This document shows, in pieces, positions 25,425-37,400 of a stretch of DNA of 64,000 nt (position 1 is its first letter; each line of letters opens with the position of its first letter). Under the pieces are notes generated by a model. The model was not told where the DNA came from. It saw only the letters and a list, made by a program, of their open reading frames with translations, and did not search any database. Origin of the DNA: Ignelater luminosus (Eukaryota; Arthropoda; Insecta; Coleoptera; Elateridae). The position numbers and the translations under genes were made by a program. The stretch spans positions 1 to 64,000 of the forward strand of contig VTPC01000826.1 in NCBI GenBank assembly GCA_011009095.1. The letters run 5' to 3'.

Positions 25425-28400
25425 AAATATTTATTATACGAGATTAATAAGTGCATGCATTGAATTTATAATTATACTTTATCATTTAGCCCGTTTTAAC
25501 AAGTTGCAATATTGTCAATAATATTGATAATTCAGATTTAGTTTACAAATTGTGTGCTGAAATACCCGTTACCTATATAACTTATGACTGTAATCTATAG
25601 GTTCCTGATTTTGTATTATTATTATTATAATGTAAATTCGAGGTTTATTGTACTAGGTGAACGTAAATGATTGTGATTTTAATTGTTAGGTGGGCAATAA
25701 AATACTGAGGTTATGTTGACAGCATTAATATAATGACAACTGAGATCAGTAGCATTCATTTGATTTGTTATAAACTCACAATTGATGGTAAATTAACCTC
25801 TCAAACTGCTGCTGTCACTTTGATAACCACAATTTTAATTTTCCAAGCATACCAATACAATTCACAATCAGAGGCTCATCTTGCAATAATATCTCGATTT
25901 AAAAACCATCAACTGTTGATTTTTTTTAAATATAAAGTTGTATGAATATAAGTTTTGCTATGTACACAAAATGTATGGTTATGTAAAAGCAGTAGTGGCA
26001 TTCAATACCATCTGAGGTACCCTGGAGATGAAACAAATTAATAATATGGTTTGTAACTGGTCAACATAACCTACATAATTGTTTGTAGAAGGTTATAAGC
26101 AAGGAGTGTTATCAATTAGTTGATAGTAAAGTTTGTATACTTGACTGCAAGTGCATATAAACATGTTGCGCTTATCAATACTACTTGGCTGGACAATCAT
26201 ACACATGCAATTTTTGTAACTTAGTGTTGTCGTTTATGCAAAACAATTTGTTTATTAGTGGCTCAACGAATCTAGACGTCCTTTACATGCACGCGTACCT
26301 TAGTAACGGTGCACGGCTGATGCAATTGTCACCATGAGGTATCAACTAATCTCTGCTGCTCCTTGGTTATAAGCAAAGTGTACAAAGAGTGTATAGTTTG
26401 ATAGTACAGTAGCACAAATTTGAGTTGTGCATTGAATGCCACTACTAGGTGTGGATTTCTTTTAGCACAGATCATCATTTGTGCACACAAACTTGAAAAT
26501 TTTTTTTTTTTATTTGACCTGAACAACTCCAATGTGTTTTATTTAATATCATTTGAACTTGTGTTCAGTGTCAACCTTTATGCAGCAGCTCACAAGGTGT
26601 GTATGAGATTAAAACACAAACATAACCTATAAAAAGTTGATTTTTCAAGCACAGATGTTTATAGGTTAGATTGCTGACTGCTTTCTATTTACATTATGCA
26701 ACAAGTTCTTGTTATCAAACTTGTTGAACACATGGTTATTGTAATTTGACAACTGCAGCAAATGATGAAGATTGGCAAAATAATTTTAAGTTGGTAAAAA
26801 ATTTAAAAGTTAGATTCTAATTGTATGCGTTCTTTAATGTTTGCATGTTGTTGTATTTTTGATTACGGTATGACACTTCCAATTTAGCAAATTAAATTAA
26901 ATTAATTAAATTATTTTCATAGTTGTCAAAGAATAATCAAGCACCTTCTGTAACTAACAAATTTAACTTAGTTTTGCTAATTGTGTTCAACTTTGTAAAA
27001 ATATGTCAGTAAATGTGTGGTTAGGGTTATTATTCTTTAACACACACTAATCATTTCTAAATGTTTGCACAGAATAATGTTCAAGTTTTACCTGCTCAAA
27101 TCTGTGGTGCTAAAGAAAAACCACCCAATAACCATAACTTTCATGAATTAGGTATGTTGTCATATTTCAGATTAAAGTAGTAATTTTTTTTGAACAAGGT
27201 CTGTAGTATGTGAGATCAAGTTTTACTATTGTTGTCAAATATGTGTACACAAAGCGAAATCTGAGTAGGTTTAAATAATATTGAGACAGAACCTACAAAC
27301 TGAAATGTTAGGGTTGGTATCATTGCAACGGAACACATTTTCTAATGCAACTGGCATATTCATCCGACTCATTTGTTGTTATACTATTGACTGAGTCTTG
27401 TACACTACTAAATTGTTACATCAGCGGTAGTCAGCCATGTCTTTTGAGTGTTGTTTTCCACTAATGACTCATTAGTGTTCCAGGCTGGAAGGTTAAAACT
27501 TAACACCACTATTGGTTTTAATGTAAATAAATCCAAATGCCTTTTGAATTTAGTTCAGCATCTCTGCTACCAGAGGTGTAATGTTAGTTTGAATTTCCAA
27601 TTAATTTGAGCTGAAACAAGTGAAAAATTAATTAAATTGCTTTCCAGTTATCTTTTCAATAACAAAAGCAGAGCAGAAAGCGAACTCATAAATAAAATCA
27701 GAAAATGTTCTTTGGCCAAACCTAACCTTAATCAAGTGGTGACGTTGAAAAAAAAATCTTTCCTGCCGGCTTATGCGACACGCTGGAGTATTTCTGATGA
27801 ACATGCTAGTTGTTATCAACAGGTGGTGGTTTTTTTAAAATTCAAGCAAGTTATATCAGCGTATATATCTATATGCTGGTTATATCTCATATAATCTATA
27901 GCATTAATGATATAAGGTTATGAATAATTTAACAAGTTTTAAAAACTTCTTTGATACTGAAGAATATAATCGCTTAAGTAAGCTAGATCAAAAATCACCT
28001 ATTAGAAATGAGTAAAAATTGTAGTAACTACAAGGAAAGTGTATTTAAACCGAATGGACTGCAACTTTTAACTGCCACAAAATGCCAGTCAATAGAAGTG
28101 TAGGTAGGTGTAAGGAGTCACCGTAACACGGAAAACGTTTGTTTATCCGCACATCATCTTTTTTTAAGCTTTCTACTTTTGTAAGTACAGTATTTAACAA
28201 GTAGATGTTAGAATATAATCAAATTGCTAGTCATATCGCATGGCTCAAGTTAATACGATTGAGCAGTAATTATATGAAATTGAAAATATTAATAAATCTT
28301 GTTACTTTCATATCGAATGAGTATCTAATGTATCTTCTTCTATAACCTGTGATTTTAAATATTAAAGTAATAAATACATAGTACTTTTGTAAGTTTTATT

Positions 28401-28574
28401 TTAATTTCTTTCATTTTTTTAGAGCTTATTTGTAACAATTTCATTTAACATTAAATAATAAACAATAAACACAGTATAATTGTTTTATTCCATTATCATG
28501 CAGATTAAAAATGAAACTTAAAACTGAATATTGCTTTGAAAAACTTATAATCTAGCAATTACTAAAAACATAAA
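25425..28574. other. Convergent intergenic region between ecd and TUG
   Basis: 3.15 kb without a supported gene. The inverted pair AGTAGTGGCATTCAAT (about 25990) and ATTGAATGCCACTACT (about 26433) may mark a worn element of about 450 bp. The right end holds TUG 3' UTR. The ORFs around 27.6-27.9 kb have no domain support. Confidence 0.4.
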
Positions 28575-30767
28575 TTATTTAGTGGGTTTAAACCACTTCG
28601 GCACTTTCTCAGTTTCTTTAGGGATCCTAGCAGGGTAATCTTCATAAGTTGGTTGGGCTGAACTTGTACTAGCTCCAACGTTTACATCATTCTTGTCTGG
28701 TGGTAATTCTTCAAGAGATTCATCCTCATCATCAACACGAGACATTGGGACTGATCTGGTTGCTTGTTTCCTGTAATTTAATATTAAATTTAACCGAAAT
28801 TGGGAAATGGCTACTTGAAATAATGTGAGGTGTGCTCTATGCATGTAGCGATCTAAATCACTACCACCATTGGTTTAAAAGTAAATGTAATGGTATGATA
28901 TAACCTTAAAATAGTTGGTGAAGTTAAAAGTTAGGTTAGAATATTTCAAATGACAATGAGCATCTATTTATATCATTCAATTAATTTGGATTGCTCCAGA
29001 ATTAAACTGAATATGCTTTGATATTACTAATATGGCAACATAACCAAGAGATGCCATCATTTTATTTTTAAACAAAATATTACCTCATCTTGGCTGCTGC
29101 TAAGCTAGCAACAGAAGGTGTCGTAAATTTACTAGTTAAATCTTTCCGTAAATATGTTTCATCTTTACTTAAGGTCTTTGCACCAAAATGTAGTATTGCA
29201 TTTGGAACACAACCAATCTCAACTAGTCGACTATTAACATCTAAAATATTTTTTGGTGGAGCTGTGTCTGTAACAAATATTACATCGTTGTCTCTAATCT
29301 ATTTAAATAATTCTTCAAGTATACATACAAAGATAAAAGTTCATCTGTTTATCTTCTAAGTACTCCCTTACAAATTCGAGAACGGTAGTAACAGTATCAA
29401 CAGGACTAAATGTTCCTTGTAAAACAGTATGATCAGGAAAGTTTACCCTAATTATTGATTGTTTATATCTGTTCAATTGGGATAATTGTTGTGTAGATTG
29501 TTGCAAATTTCTTAATGCAGCAGTCTGAAGCGGTGCATCGTCCATTTCCAATCTAGCCTTTTTTATATCCCTTAATAATCTTTTAGCATCGCTTATTGTT
29601 AATTCAAAGAAATCATCAGGCAAGTCTTCACTAGGTACAGCTTGGGCAGTTTCTTGTGAAAAAATCATTGCATTTCGTGTTCCTAGCTGTGTAATAAATT
29701 TTAAATTATTTTGTAAAACAAAAAATGATAAAACTTACAAATACAAATTCTTCTTCTGCTACAGTTCTTTCTAGTTCTGATGATGAATCTTTATCAATAT
29801 CTTTTACATCAACTTCCATAGGTTCTGAAGGTTCATTGGAACGTTTTGTTGCACTTGCTGTTGTAGGACTTTCACTCTGTTTTCTTTTCTCTTGCTTCAT
29901 AAACTGTGATATAAAATTATTTTCCTTCTTTGGATACTTCTCTGGTTTAGGCTCTGTTGATACATCTGGTTGTTTATTATCTTCAACTTCTGACTGAGAT
30001 GTATTACTTGGTGGCAATGATGAACTTGATTCTGGGATTTGAGGAGTCTCAGCAGGTGGATCAAGTTTCTTAAATGTTCTAATGTATGGCTTTTCTTCTA
30101 CTGGCTTTGATGGTAACGGAGTTGCCACATTTGCCTGGACACGCAACTCTTCAGGAGATCTAACATCATAGATTTAGTACCTAATTCGCACAAATTATAA
30201 ATTACAAACCTGTGAACAAGTCTTAATATTGCTCGTCCACCAGTAAGTCCTAAACTTCTTAAATTGGTTTCTTTTAGAGACGTTACTCCATAGATTTCAC
30301 GTCTCATATAAATTACTACAGGATTTGTTTCTGGATCAGATTCATCTGGACAAAGCTGAGTAAGAACATCCCATAGGGTGTTTGCTGGAGTAAAATCTCC
30401 AGTGAGTCTTGTACCATTTTCAAGCTGGAGAGCTAAAATTACAGTGCCTTCCGATCTTGTTTTAGTTGCTTGAGCTAATTCAAGTTGCGCATTATTTGGT
30501 AAACCAGAAAAGCGAATAATTGTAGTCGTATCAAGACACTTATTATGATGCTTAATATCGAATTCTTCAGATTTAAGACCCTGCTTTTTACAAACTTCTT
30601 CCAAAATCTAAAAGCAATCATAAAAGTAAGGTTAGAGTGATTTGGCAAATTTAAAAATTTTCAAATAAAAATAATTCTACCTGTAAGATTGTTGTATTTG
30701 GATTTACTTTCACAGTTTGTCTTCTTCCATTTGGAGCCAAAACGGTAACAGTCTTTTTATTTTCCAT
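28575..30767 (-). CDS. Tug: TUG / ASPSCR1-like UBX-domain protein
   Basis: In mammals TUG tethers GLUT4 vesicles and binds p97/VCP. Six exons fit with all phases consistent: 30767-30681, 30607-30210, 30159-29739, 29686-29329, 29267-29084 and 28770-28575; 547 residues, close to human TUG (about 550). The N-terminal ubiquitin-like domain (MENKKTVTVLAPNGRRQTV) is followed by a second ubiquitin-like stretch (GTVILALQLENGTRL ... GRAILRLVHR). A Pro/Ser/Lys-rich linker and the conserved EEEFVFLGTRNAMIF come next (297 on). A UBX domain (about 379-455) includes VNFPDHTVLQGTF and FYLYTAPPKNIL. For exon 5 the acceptor at 29268 was chosen because it yields FYLYTAPPK, the family pattern; a nearer AG would insert extra residues. 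It is divergent from Dmc1 across 387 bp. Confidence 0.92.
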
Positions 30768-31154
30768 TTTTGAAGAAAATAATGATTTACGTAGACGTTA
30801 AGTTGTATGCACTATTCTCGCATTTCACACTTTTGCGGACTATTATAATTAACCGGTATTTCTTCAGTTAACGAACAAATAAGAATTAGACTTTTGTAAT
30901 TGGCATTTCATGAACAGTGACAACCAAAGAAAAGCACATTGAGGATATTATTTTATAATTTTAAAAAATTCAAAGAGAAATTTAAATTTCGCGGTAATCT
31001 TCAAAGTAGAAAGAATACATGTATCCATGGAAACAAACATAAAGCGCTTATTCTAAAACTTGAAAAATCTGAAGTGCAAACTTGACTAAACTGACTAAAC
31101 TTGAATGGAAGACAGTTCTTAATATTCTAGTTGTAATAAATCTGTTAATAATAA
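30768..31154. promoter_or_regulatory. Bidirectional promoter region, TUG / Dmc1
   Basis: 387 bp lie between diverging start codons, so both core promoters and leaders fit in this short space. I see no sure TATA box. One promoter would be broadly active and the other expected in germline, if Dmc1 behaves as in other animals. Confidence 0.55.
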
Positions 31155-32348
31155 ATGGCTGCAGAGATGATGGATGTTTCTGATACAGAGAAAGGAAGTA
31201 GTATAGCTTCGGAAGAAGTCCTAGGAGACATAGAAGAAGAAGAGTGCTGTTTTCAAGACATTGTATTACTCTTGGAACATGGTATTTCTGCAGATGATAT
31301 AAAGAAATTGCAAGAAATTGGGATAAACACGGTTAAAGGAATTCAGATGACCACAAAGAAAAGACTGTTAGAAATAAAAGGATATGATGAAGTCAAGATA
31401 AATAAAATTAAAGAAGCTTGTACAAAAGTATCTTTATCAACAGGTTTCATAACAGCATTTGAAGTAGCTGATCAAAGAAAACAAGTTTTTAAATTATCAA
31501 CTGGAAGTAAAAGTTTAGAGTAAGTAGGATTAATTTAGTATTGAGATACCTACTTAATTAATGTATCACCTATTTATTTTCAAGTAAATTATTGGGCGGA
31601 GGAATTGAATCGATGTCAATAACAGAAGTGTTTGGAGAATTTGGTACTGGTAAAACACAACTATCCCATACTTTATGTGTAACTGCTCAAATGCCTGGTT
31701 GCAATGGTTATTTAGGAGGGAAGGTTGTTTTTATAGATACGGAAAATACTTTGTATCCTTTTTCTTTTAATCTTACATGCACTAAAGATAATTTGTTATG
31801 TTTTCTTTAATATTAATATCTATAGTCGCCCTACAAGATTGCAAGCAATAGCAAATAGATTCAATTTAGATCCTACAACTGTTTTACATAACATCTTATA
31901 TGCTAGAGCTTATAATTCTGAACATCAGTATGAATTACTCCGTAATGTAGCTGCTAAATTCCATGAAGAAGCTGGAGTATTTAAATTATTAATTATTGAT
32001 TCTATTATGGCTTTATTTCGAGTTGATTATACTGGCCGTGGAGAAATAGCTGATCGTCAACAAAAATTAGCACAAATGCTATCCCGTTTAAAGAAAATTA
32101 GTGAAGAATATAATGTTGCAGTTTTTATTACTAATCAAATCACTGCTGATCTAACACATATTAATCAACCAGATATTAAAAAGCCAGTTGGTGGAAACAT
32201 TTTGGCTCATGCAACTACAACTAGAGTTTCTCTATATAAGGGAATTGATGGTATAAGAATAGCTAAAATATATGGTAGTCCAGATTTAGAAGAAAATGAG
32301 ACTATGTTTTCGATAACCAGTGGTGGTATTGATGACGTTAAGAATTAA
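31155..32348 (+). CDS. Dmc1: Meiotic recombinase DMC1
   Basis: RecA/RAD51-family ATPase that forms filaments on single-stranded DNA and drives strand exchange between homologues in meiosis. Three exons, 31155-31519, 31585-31752 and 31826-32348, with introns of 65 and 73 bp, give 351 residues. Seen: N-terminal helix-hairpin-helix region ([19 protein letters not shown]), Walker [10 protein letters not shown] (139-147), [39 protein letters not shown] with Walker B at about 232-236, [20 protein letters not shown] and the C-terminal ITSGGIDD. It is closer to DMC1 than RAD51 because of KGIQMTT, GGGIESM and the ILYARAY block. Oddities: Walker A has Gly where family members normally have Arg (GEFRTGKTQ), and loop L2 is about two residues short. 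Intact and apparently functional. Confidence 0.93.
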
Positions 32349-33047
32349 ACTTGTTGATATTTATGAATATTTATAAAATGTTAATGTTACCTATAAGTTA
32401 GAGTAAATCGTTGTATTAATTGTTACATTGATATAATTAATTAGATTCTAGCTTTTAAATGTAAGTGACTACTGTAGCCAATACTAGTATGTAGGGCCTA
32501 TATTAAATAAAAATAACAGAGAGATAGAATTATTAATATAAATACAGTTTTATAACTAAAAATACAATACACTAACTGATTGCATTTGATCATTTTGCAT
32601 TTGCTGTAAATATCTAGACAATCAGGCTAACATAAGGGGTAGAATATTTTGCAAAAGGTGAATAGCAAAATCTTGCTTTATAGTCCAGGAAAATAAGGAT
32701 TAAGCCTCGGATAATGAAAGATACAAAGTTGAAATTTTGCATAGACCTTTGCCTTGACGTTCTAAAGACGGGCTGAAAAGTCTCATAAGATATCGTGTCC
32801 GCTAGTCAAGATATTCAAGGTCAAAGGTCACGAAAATCGGTTTTTTACAAATATCTCGCTTCCTATGGCCCGTATGTCGTTGGGGGGTCTTACAAAACTT
32901 GTAGAGCATAAAATCCCCTACAAGATTGGTTCTATGCATTTCTCTGTATGATTAGTCGTTTTCGAGATAGAGTGCGGAGAGTGAGAAGCGCGCATCCGTT
33001 TATAGCTTTTTATGTTTGGTAACTAAGTATTTTTCTCAAAACTAATA
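32349..33047. other. Dmc1 3' flank, dispersed repeat and relic of an esterase intron
   Basis: AATAAA is near 32506. About 32640-33000 is less AT-rich and has the look of a dispersed repeat (ATATCTCGCTTCCTATGGCC, TTTTCGAGATAGAG), with no coding. Positions about 33001-33047 match the first intron of the esterase copy at 40.9 kb (TTTTTATGTTTGGTA(A/C)CTAAGT) and continue at 34284, across the inserted mariner. Confidence 0.5.
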
Positions 33048-34281
33048 AAGGGTTTTCCAATAAGAGGTGTTATTTTGATATTCAAAGAAAAGTGCCATTT
33101 TTTAATATAAATGATCGGATGTTTATTTCATTATAAAGAGGAAGGTATGCCGTTAATAGTGGAAAATAACATCAGGCAAATGACCACCACGACCACGCTT
33201 ACAGGACAATATCCTTTTCATGAAATTTTCCATAACCAAATCGCAAAGTGGCTGCCCTATGTCCTCGATAGCCTCACGAATTCCATCTTTGAGGTCTTGA
33301 ATCGACGCTGGGCTGTTGGCGTAGACCTTCTCTTTCACGTGGCCCCAAAGAAAGAAGTCGCAAGGTGTTAAATCACAAGATCTCGGTGGCCAATTGTGAT
33401 CACCTCTTCGAGAGATAACACGGTCCGGAAACTTTTTCCGTAAAAGATCAATGGTTTCGTTGCTTGTGTGGCACGTAGCGCCGTCTTGTTGAAAGTAAAC
33501 GTTGTCCAGATCAATACCATCCAATTCCGGCCATAAAAAATCGTTAATCATCTCTCGATAGCGCAATCCAGTCACCGTAACTGTTGCTCCAGCCTCATTT
33601 TCGAAAAAGTAAGGTCCAATGACTCCGCCGGACCATAAACCGCACCAAACAGTCACACGTTGAGGATAGAGAGACTTTTCAACAATAACTCTTGGATTTT
33701 CTGAGCCCCAGATCCGACAATTTTGCTTGTTGACGAAGCCACCGAGGTGGAAATGGGCCTCATCACTCAAGATGATTTTTCGATGGAATTCTGGATCATG
33801 ATCGGCCGGCTTGAGTTCTTGTGTTAACTGGACTTTATAAGCCTTAAGACCCAAATCTTTATGCAAAATACGGTGTAATGACGTTTGTGGAATGGCTAAT
33901 TCCAAAGAACGACGAGGAATGGACAAACCTGGGTTTTCTTTAACACTTTCGGCTACAACAGCAATATTCTCGGCTGTTCTTGAGCGACGTGCACGGGTTT
34001 TATTCTTTACATCACTAACTTGTCCCAAGAGCTCGAATTTTTTCACAAGGTGCTTCACGGTGACCCAAAAATGTTCGAGTTTTACGAACCGTCTCTGCCA
34101 AATTTTCACCGTTTTTATAGTGAATTTTAATAATTTCAATGCGTTGTTGAAGCGTGTATCGTTCCATATTTATTAATGGCGTAGTTTCTACTTGTCAAAT
34201 GTCAAAAAATGATAGCTTCAAAAGTGACATCTACCGAAATAGCGGGCTATTCAAAATAACACCTCTTATTGGAAAACCCTT
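33048..34281 (-). mobile_element. Tc1/mariner element, DD41D type, 1234 bp
   Basis: The ends AAGGGTTTTCCAATAAGAGG and its reverse complement are flanked by TA at 33046-33047 and 34282-34283, the usual target duplication. The inverted repeats are about 31 bp. The element carries one transposase gene on the minus strand (damaged). It sits inside what remains of the first intron of an esterase copy. Confidence 0.88.
33153..34167 (-). pseudogene. DD41D mariner transposase, frameshifted
   Basis: The start MERYTLQQRIEIIKIHY at 34167 gives the helix-turn-helix N-terminus. It is out of frame with the rest, so one frameshift lies at about 34050-34085. The remaining 300 or so residues are open to 33153. 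Catalytic motifs are SDEAHFHLGG, QQDGATCHT and CDLTPCDFFLWG; counting between the second and third Asp gives 41 residues, as in rosa-like DD41D elements. LTQELKPADH runs directly into DPEFHRKIILSDEAHF, where relatives have extra residues, so an in-frame deletion is likely. Probably inactive. Confidence 0.82.
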
Positions 34282-34305
34282 TATAATTAATATACAACTG
34301 TTTAC

Positions 34306-34348
34306 CAAAAAGCACTAGAACCACAGCCGTTATCCAACGTTGTGACAT
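34306..34348 (-). pseudogene. Orphan carboxylesterase signal-peptide exon
   Basis: A 43-bp exon codes for MSQRWITAVVLVLF and ends in phase 1 at a GTAAAC donor, matching the first exons of the esterase genes further right. The leader on its 5' side (34349-34620) matches the region upstream of the 40982 start (for example ACGTAATT and the GACGTAAATTATCATTA block). No esterase body follows on the minus strand between here and Dmc1. It is therefore a leftover from a deleted gene copy, or a displaced first exon. Confidence 0.8.
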
Positions 34349-34654
34349 GCTTTGTAACTTGCTATTAGACTAATAATCTACTTTTCTAATGATGAACTCT
34401 GATAACTTGTTTTTAAAATGAAAACAACAACTCTAAAATATTATTTTGAATTACGTAATTTTTTTTTATTTGCTTTTTTTTGTAATAATAGACGTAAATT
34501 ATCATTACCTTGTATAGCTGTAATATTTTGATTATGTTACGGCTTTTACTAAATAGGGTTCTTGCCCAAATTTCACATTCAGTTATAATAAAAACACTGT
34601 TATACAATTACATATGAAATCAAGTTGGTTTATGCGAAATTATTATTATTAACG
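34349..34654. promoter_or_regulatory. Leader/promoter relic of the orphan esterase exon
   Basis: Homologous to 40983-41165, upstream of the 38.5 kb esterase copy. Contains the ACTTGCTAT(T/A)(A/.)GACTAAT-type block seen before every esterase start in the window. No gene of its own. Confidence 0.55.
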
Positions 34655-34858
34655 ATTTTCAACGAACTCCGATAGGAGTCGTTATTGAATTTGCGAAGTC
34701 TTGTCTGTCTGTCTGTCCGCATTTTTTTTAAATTTTGAAATTTTGACTGCAGATTTGGATTCTATACCAAAAACTAAAGACAACGTGGTGTCTTCGTTTT
34801 TTGATATTTCGTCGCGAACACAGTCAAAATGGCCGCCGAAATTTAAAAAACGCTTTTA
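34655..34858. repeat. Second copy of the 7.9 kb foldback element (one arm)
   Basis: Begins ATTTTCAACGAACTCCGATA, continues GAATTTGCGAAGTC, a GTCTGTCTGTCTGTCC run and CAAAATGGCCGCCGAAAT, in the order of 7869-8040. The opposite arm is absent, so the copy is truncated. Confidence 0.75.
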
Positions 34859-35596
34859 GTAAAGAGAATATCAACTTCCTGGAAAAAGTTAAAAATTACG
34901 AGTATCTGTTAAACACGGTATGTTTTAGTGATTCTTCTTTCTTAGGTTGTTCTGATATTTCGGGTTGCAGGAGCGTATGGACCAAGAGTTAACGTTGTTA
35001 ACAAAGTATACTGAAAATAGTGAAACAGTAAATATTGAAGATACAAAAACCAAGTCTTTTGTTATAGTACTGGAAGATCTTTATTCTGAGAACATTGTTA
35101 GTGACGCAGAAAATTCTCCGAAAACCTCAGGAAGCACGTATTTGGAATTCTTTTTGTTTTTTGGTCTTTCATTTTGGAGAAAATTAGGAGTAATAAAGTA
35201 AATATTTTGCTACAAAGAAGAATGTAACAATTGATACAGAGTGCAAACATATCAAAAAATTGCTTTAAGAAATCAAGAATTACAAAACCGATTGTTTTGC
35301 TAATGCCGAGACTGCTACGAGAGATATATAGTCTGTTCCGCTGAAATGGCCCCAAGCTATAACACCTTGATTTATGGAAATACACTCATCAAACTATACA
35401 ATATGCCCAAAAGATCACATTAAGCACGGGGATCTCGGAAACGGTAAAAGATAGAGATTCGGTTAATTGAAAGGAATTTTTCAGTACATTAAGGTCAACT
35501 AAGATCCACCTCAAAAATTCTAAGAAACGTATTTGTTTAAGCGCCACAAAGGAAAAATCAAATTTCTTCATCTTCTTCATTTCCTTATAACTTTTT
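34859..35596. repeat. Duplicated upstream segment (pair of 41250-41470)
   Basis: About 35090-35400 shares with 41260-41470 the blocks AAAACCTCAGGAA, CAAACATATCAAAAAA(T/A)TGCTT and CGATTGTTTTGCTAATGCCGA in order. Both lie upstream of an esterase signal exon at a comparable distance, so they belong to one segmental duplication. No gene is recognisable. Confidence 0.6.
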
Positions 35597-37400
35597 TTAT
35601 TTGAAGAGATAGGTCAAGAATTCTTCGACATCTTTAAGGTAATTTTTTATGTAGATTACTAAAAAACTTTTATCTTTTGATACCTCTCCTCCATTTTTAA
35701 CGTGTTCTATCACAATTCCGTTTCCTTCTGCGCTTTTATTATTTTTTAGTCTATGTATTACTTCTTTCATTTCTTGTCTTGTTGACTCTAGCATTTCTTC
35801 TTCTATTGATGCTTCCTCTGTTTCTTCATTTCTTGTTTCTGTTTTTCCTCTTGTATTTTTTCTTCATTGTTCAATATTTCTTCAAAATATCATTTTAGTA
35901 ATGTCCTCTCCTCGTTTGCTATTAGATTTCCTGCTTTGTCTGTGCAATATAATGTTTTATTTTAAAATCTTCTTTCTTTCTATCTATATAAAAGTTTCTT
36001 ATTTCATTGTTTTTATATTCTTCTATAGCTCTAATTTTATTGTCTTTGTAATTTGTTTTGCTACTCTGCACATATGTTTAGCTTTCTTTCTTTGGTTGTA
36101 GTAGTCTATTTCTTCCTCTTCTGCACTTGTCCTCAGCCATTTCTCTCATGCTTTATTTCTTTTTTGTATTTCTATTCTTCATTCTTTGGTTATCCAGTGT
36201 TTTGTCTTTCTGTATTTCTGCTCTGATATACATTTTCTTGATGCATCTTTCTTCCATTCTTTTTCTATATTATATTCATCTTCTTGTTTTTCTTTATTGT
36301 ATTTTCCATGTATGTGTTGTTGGTATTTGTTTCTTATTTCGTCATTGTTAAAATCCCGTATATTATATCTTTCTCCCTTTCTGTCTTGCCCTTTAGTTAT
36401 CTTAGTCCTACCAGGGATGATCTATATCACTATATGTATCTTTTCTCTTTTAAAATGTGTATGCATGATCTTCACGTTTTTTTCTTCTGCCAAGTCTATT
36501 AGCCTTATGCCATTGCCATTACTTTGCTGTAAACTTTCCCTTCCTGTTGTATGCTGGTGAATTTCTTCTTTCCTTATTTGTGCGTTTGCATCCCCGATAA
36601 TTATTGTCTCATCTTCTTTAGGTATACTGTCATACAAGGCATTTAAATTTTCATAGTATTCGCCTTTATCTTCACCGCTTTTCTCCTTAGTTGAGGCATA
36701 TATATTTATCACAGTTATGTATTTAATGCTTCCTTTTTTTATTCGGATATAACATACTCAATGAGTTACTGGTACAAATTTATTTCATTGTGTATGTTTT
36801 CGTTTATTAAAAAACAGACCCCATACCTTCTTATCTGGCTTCCGCTATTAATAAAATATAGACATCTGTTTCTGTTAAGTTGTTATCTTTTAAGTGGGTC
36901 TCTTGCATTGCTATTATGTCTATTCTATATCTTTTTATTTCTTGTATTAAATTTTTTACTGCTCCTTTTTCGTATATGCGTTGTACGTTCCATGTTCCCA
37001 TCATCAACTTCTCCGTCTTCTTTTCTTCATTAGCATTTACCATTGCCTGGGTCATTTCATTATTCCTGTCCTTATTTCTTAGTTTTTCTAGTTTTTTTGT
37101 AGACTCTTCTGTACAGGTCTCTATTGCTGTTTCTCTTTTATTCTGGTTTCTCTTTTTCTCCGGCGTCAGGATGATTTCCTGTTTGTTCTATGTATATACC
37201 TGTTTATTAATTGTTAATTTCTGGTGTCCTATTTTGACAATGTTTTCTGTTCTTCTTTCTTCTTTTGCGTTATTTTTTATTTTTTTTGTATTACATTCTT
37301 GTTTTGTGTTAGGTAACTCTCTATACAAATCTTTGTGCGTTTTAGCTTATTCTTGTTTCTTCCTATTTCTATTTCTTATCTACAGCTTCCTATTTTTGCT
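35597..37400 (-). pseudogene. Degenerate non-LTR retrotransposon fragment (LINE)
   Basis: Minus-strand pieces in transcript order are: 37055-36831, GTWNVQRIYEKGAVKNLI then RIDIIAMQET (start of an AP-type endonuclease); 36712-36422, INIYASTKEK then ETIIIGDANAQI and TGRESLQQSNGNGIRLID (endonuclease core); and 35794-35597, LESTRQEMKEVIHRLKNNK, the entry to reverse transcriptase. Stops and frameshifts separate them and the polymerase proper is missing, so the copy is broken at its 3' side as well. RTE-like by the look of the endonuclease. The large plus-strand Phe/Leu-rich ORFs here are its antisense shadow. Confidence 0.75.
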
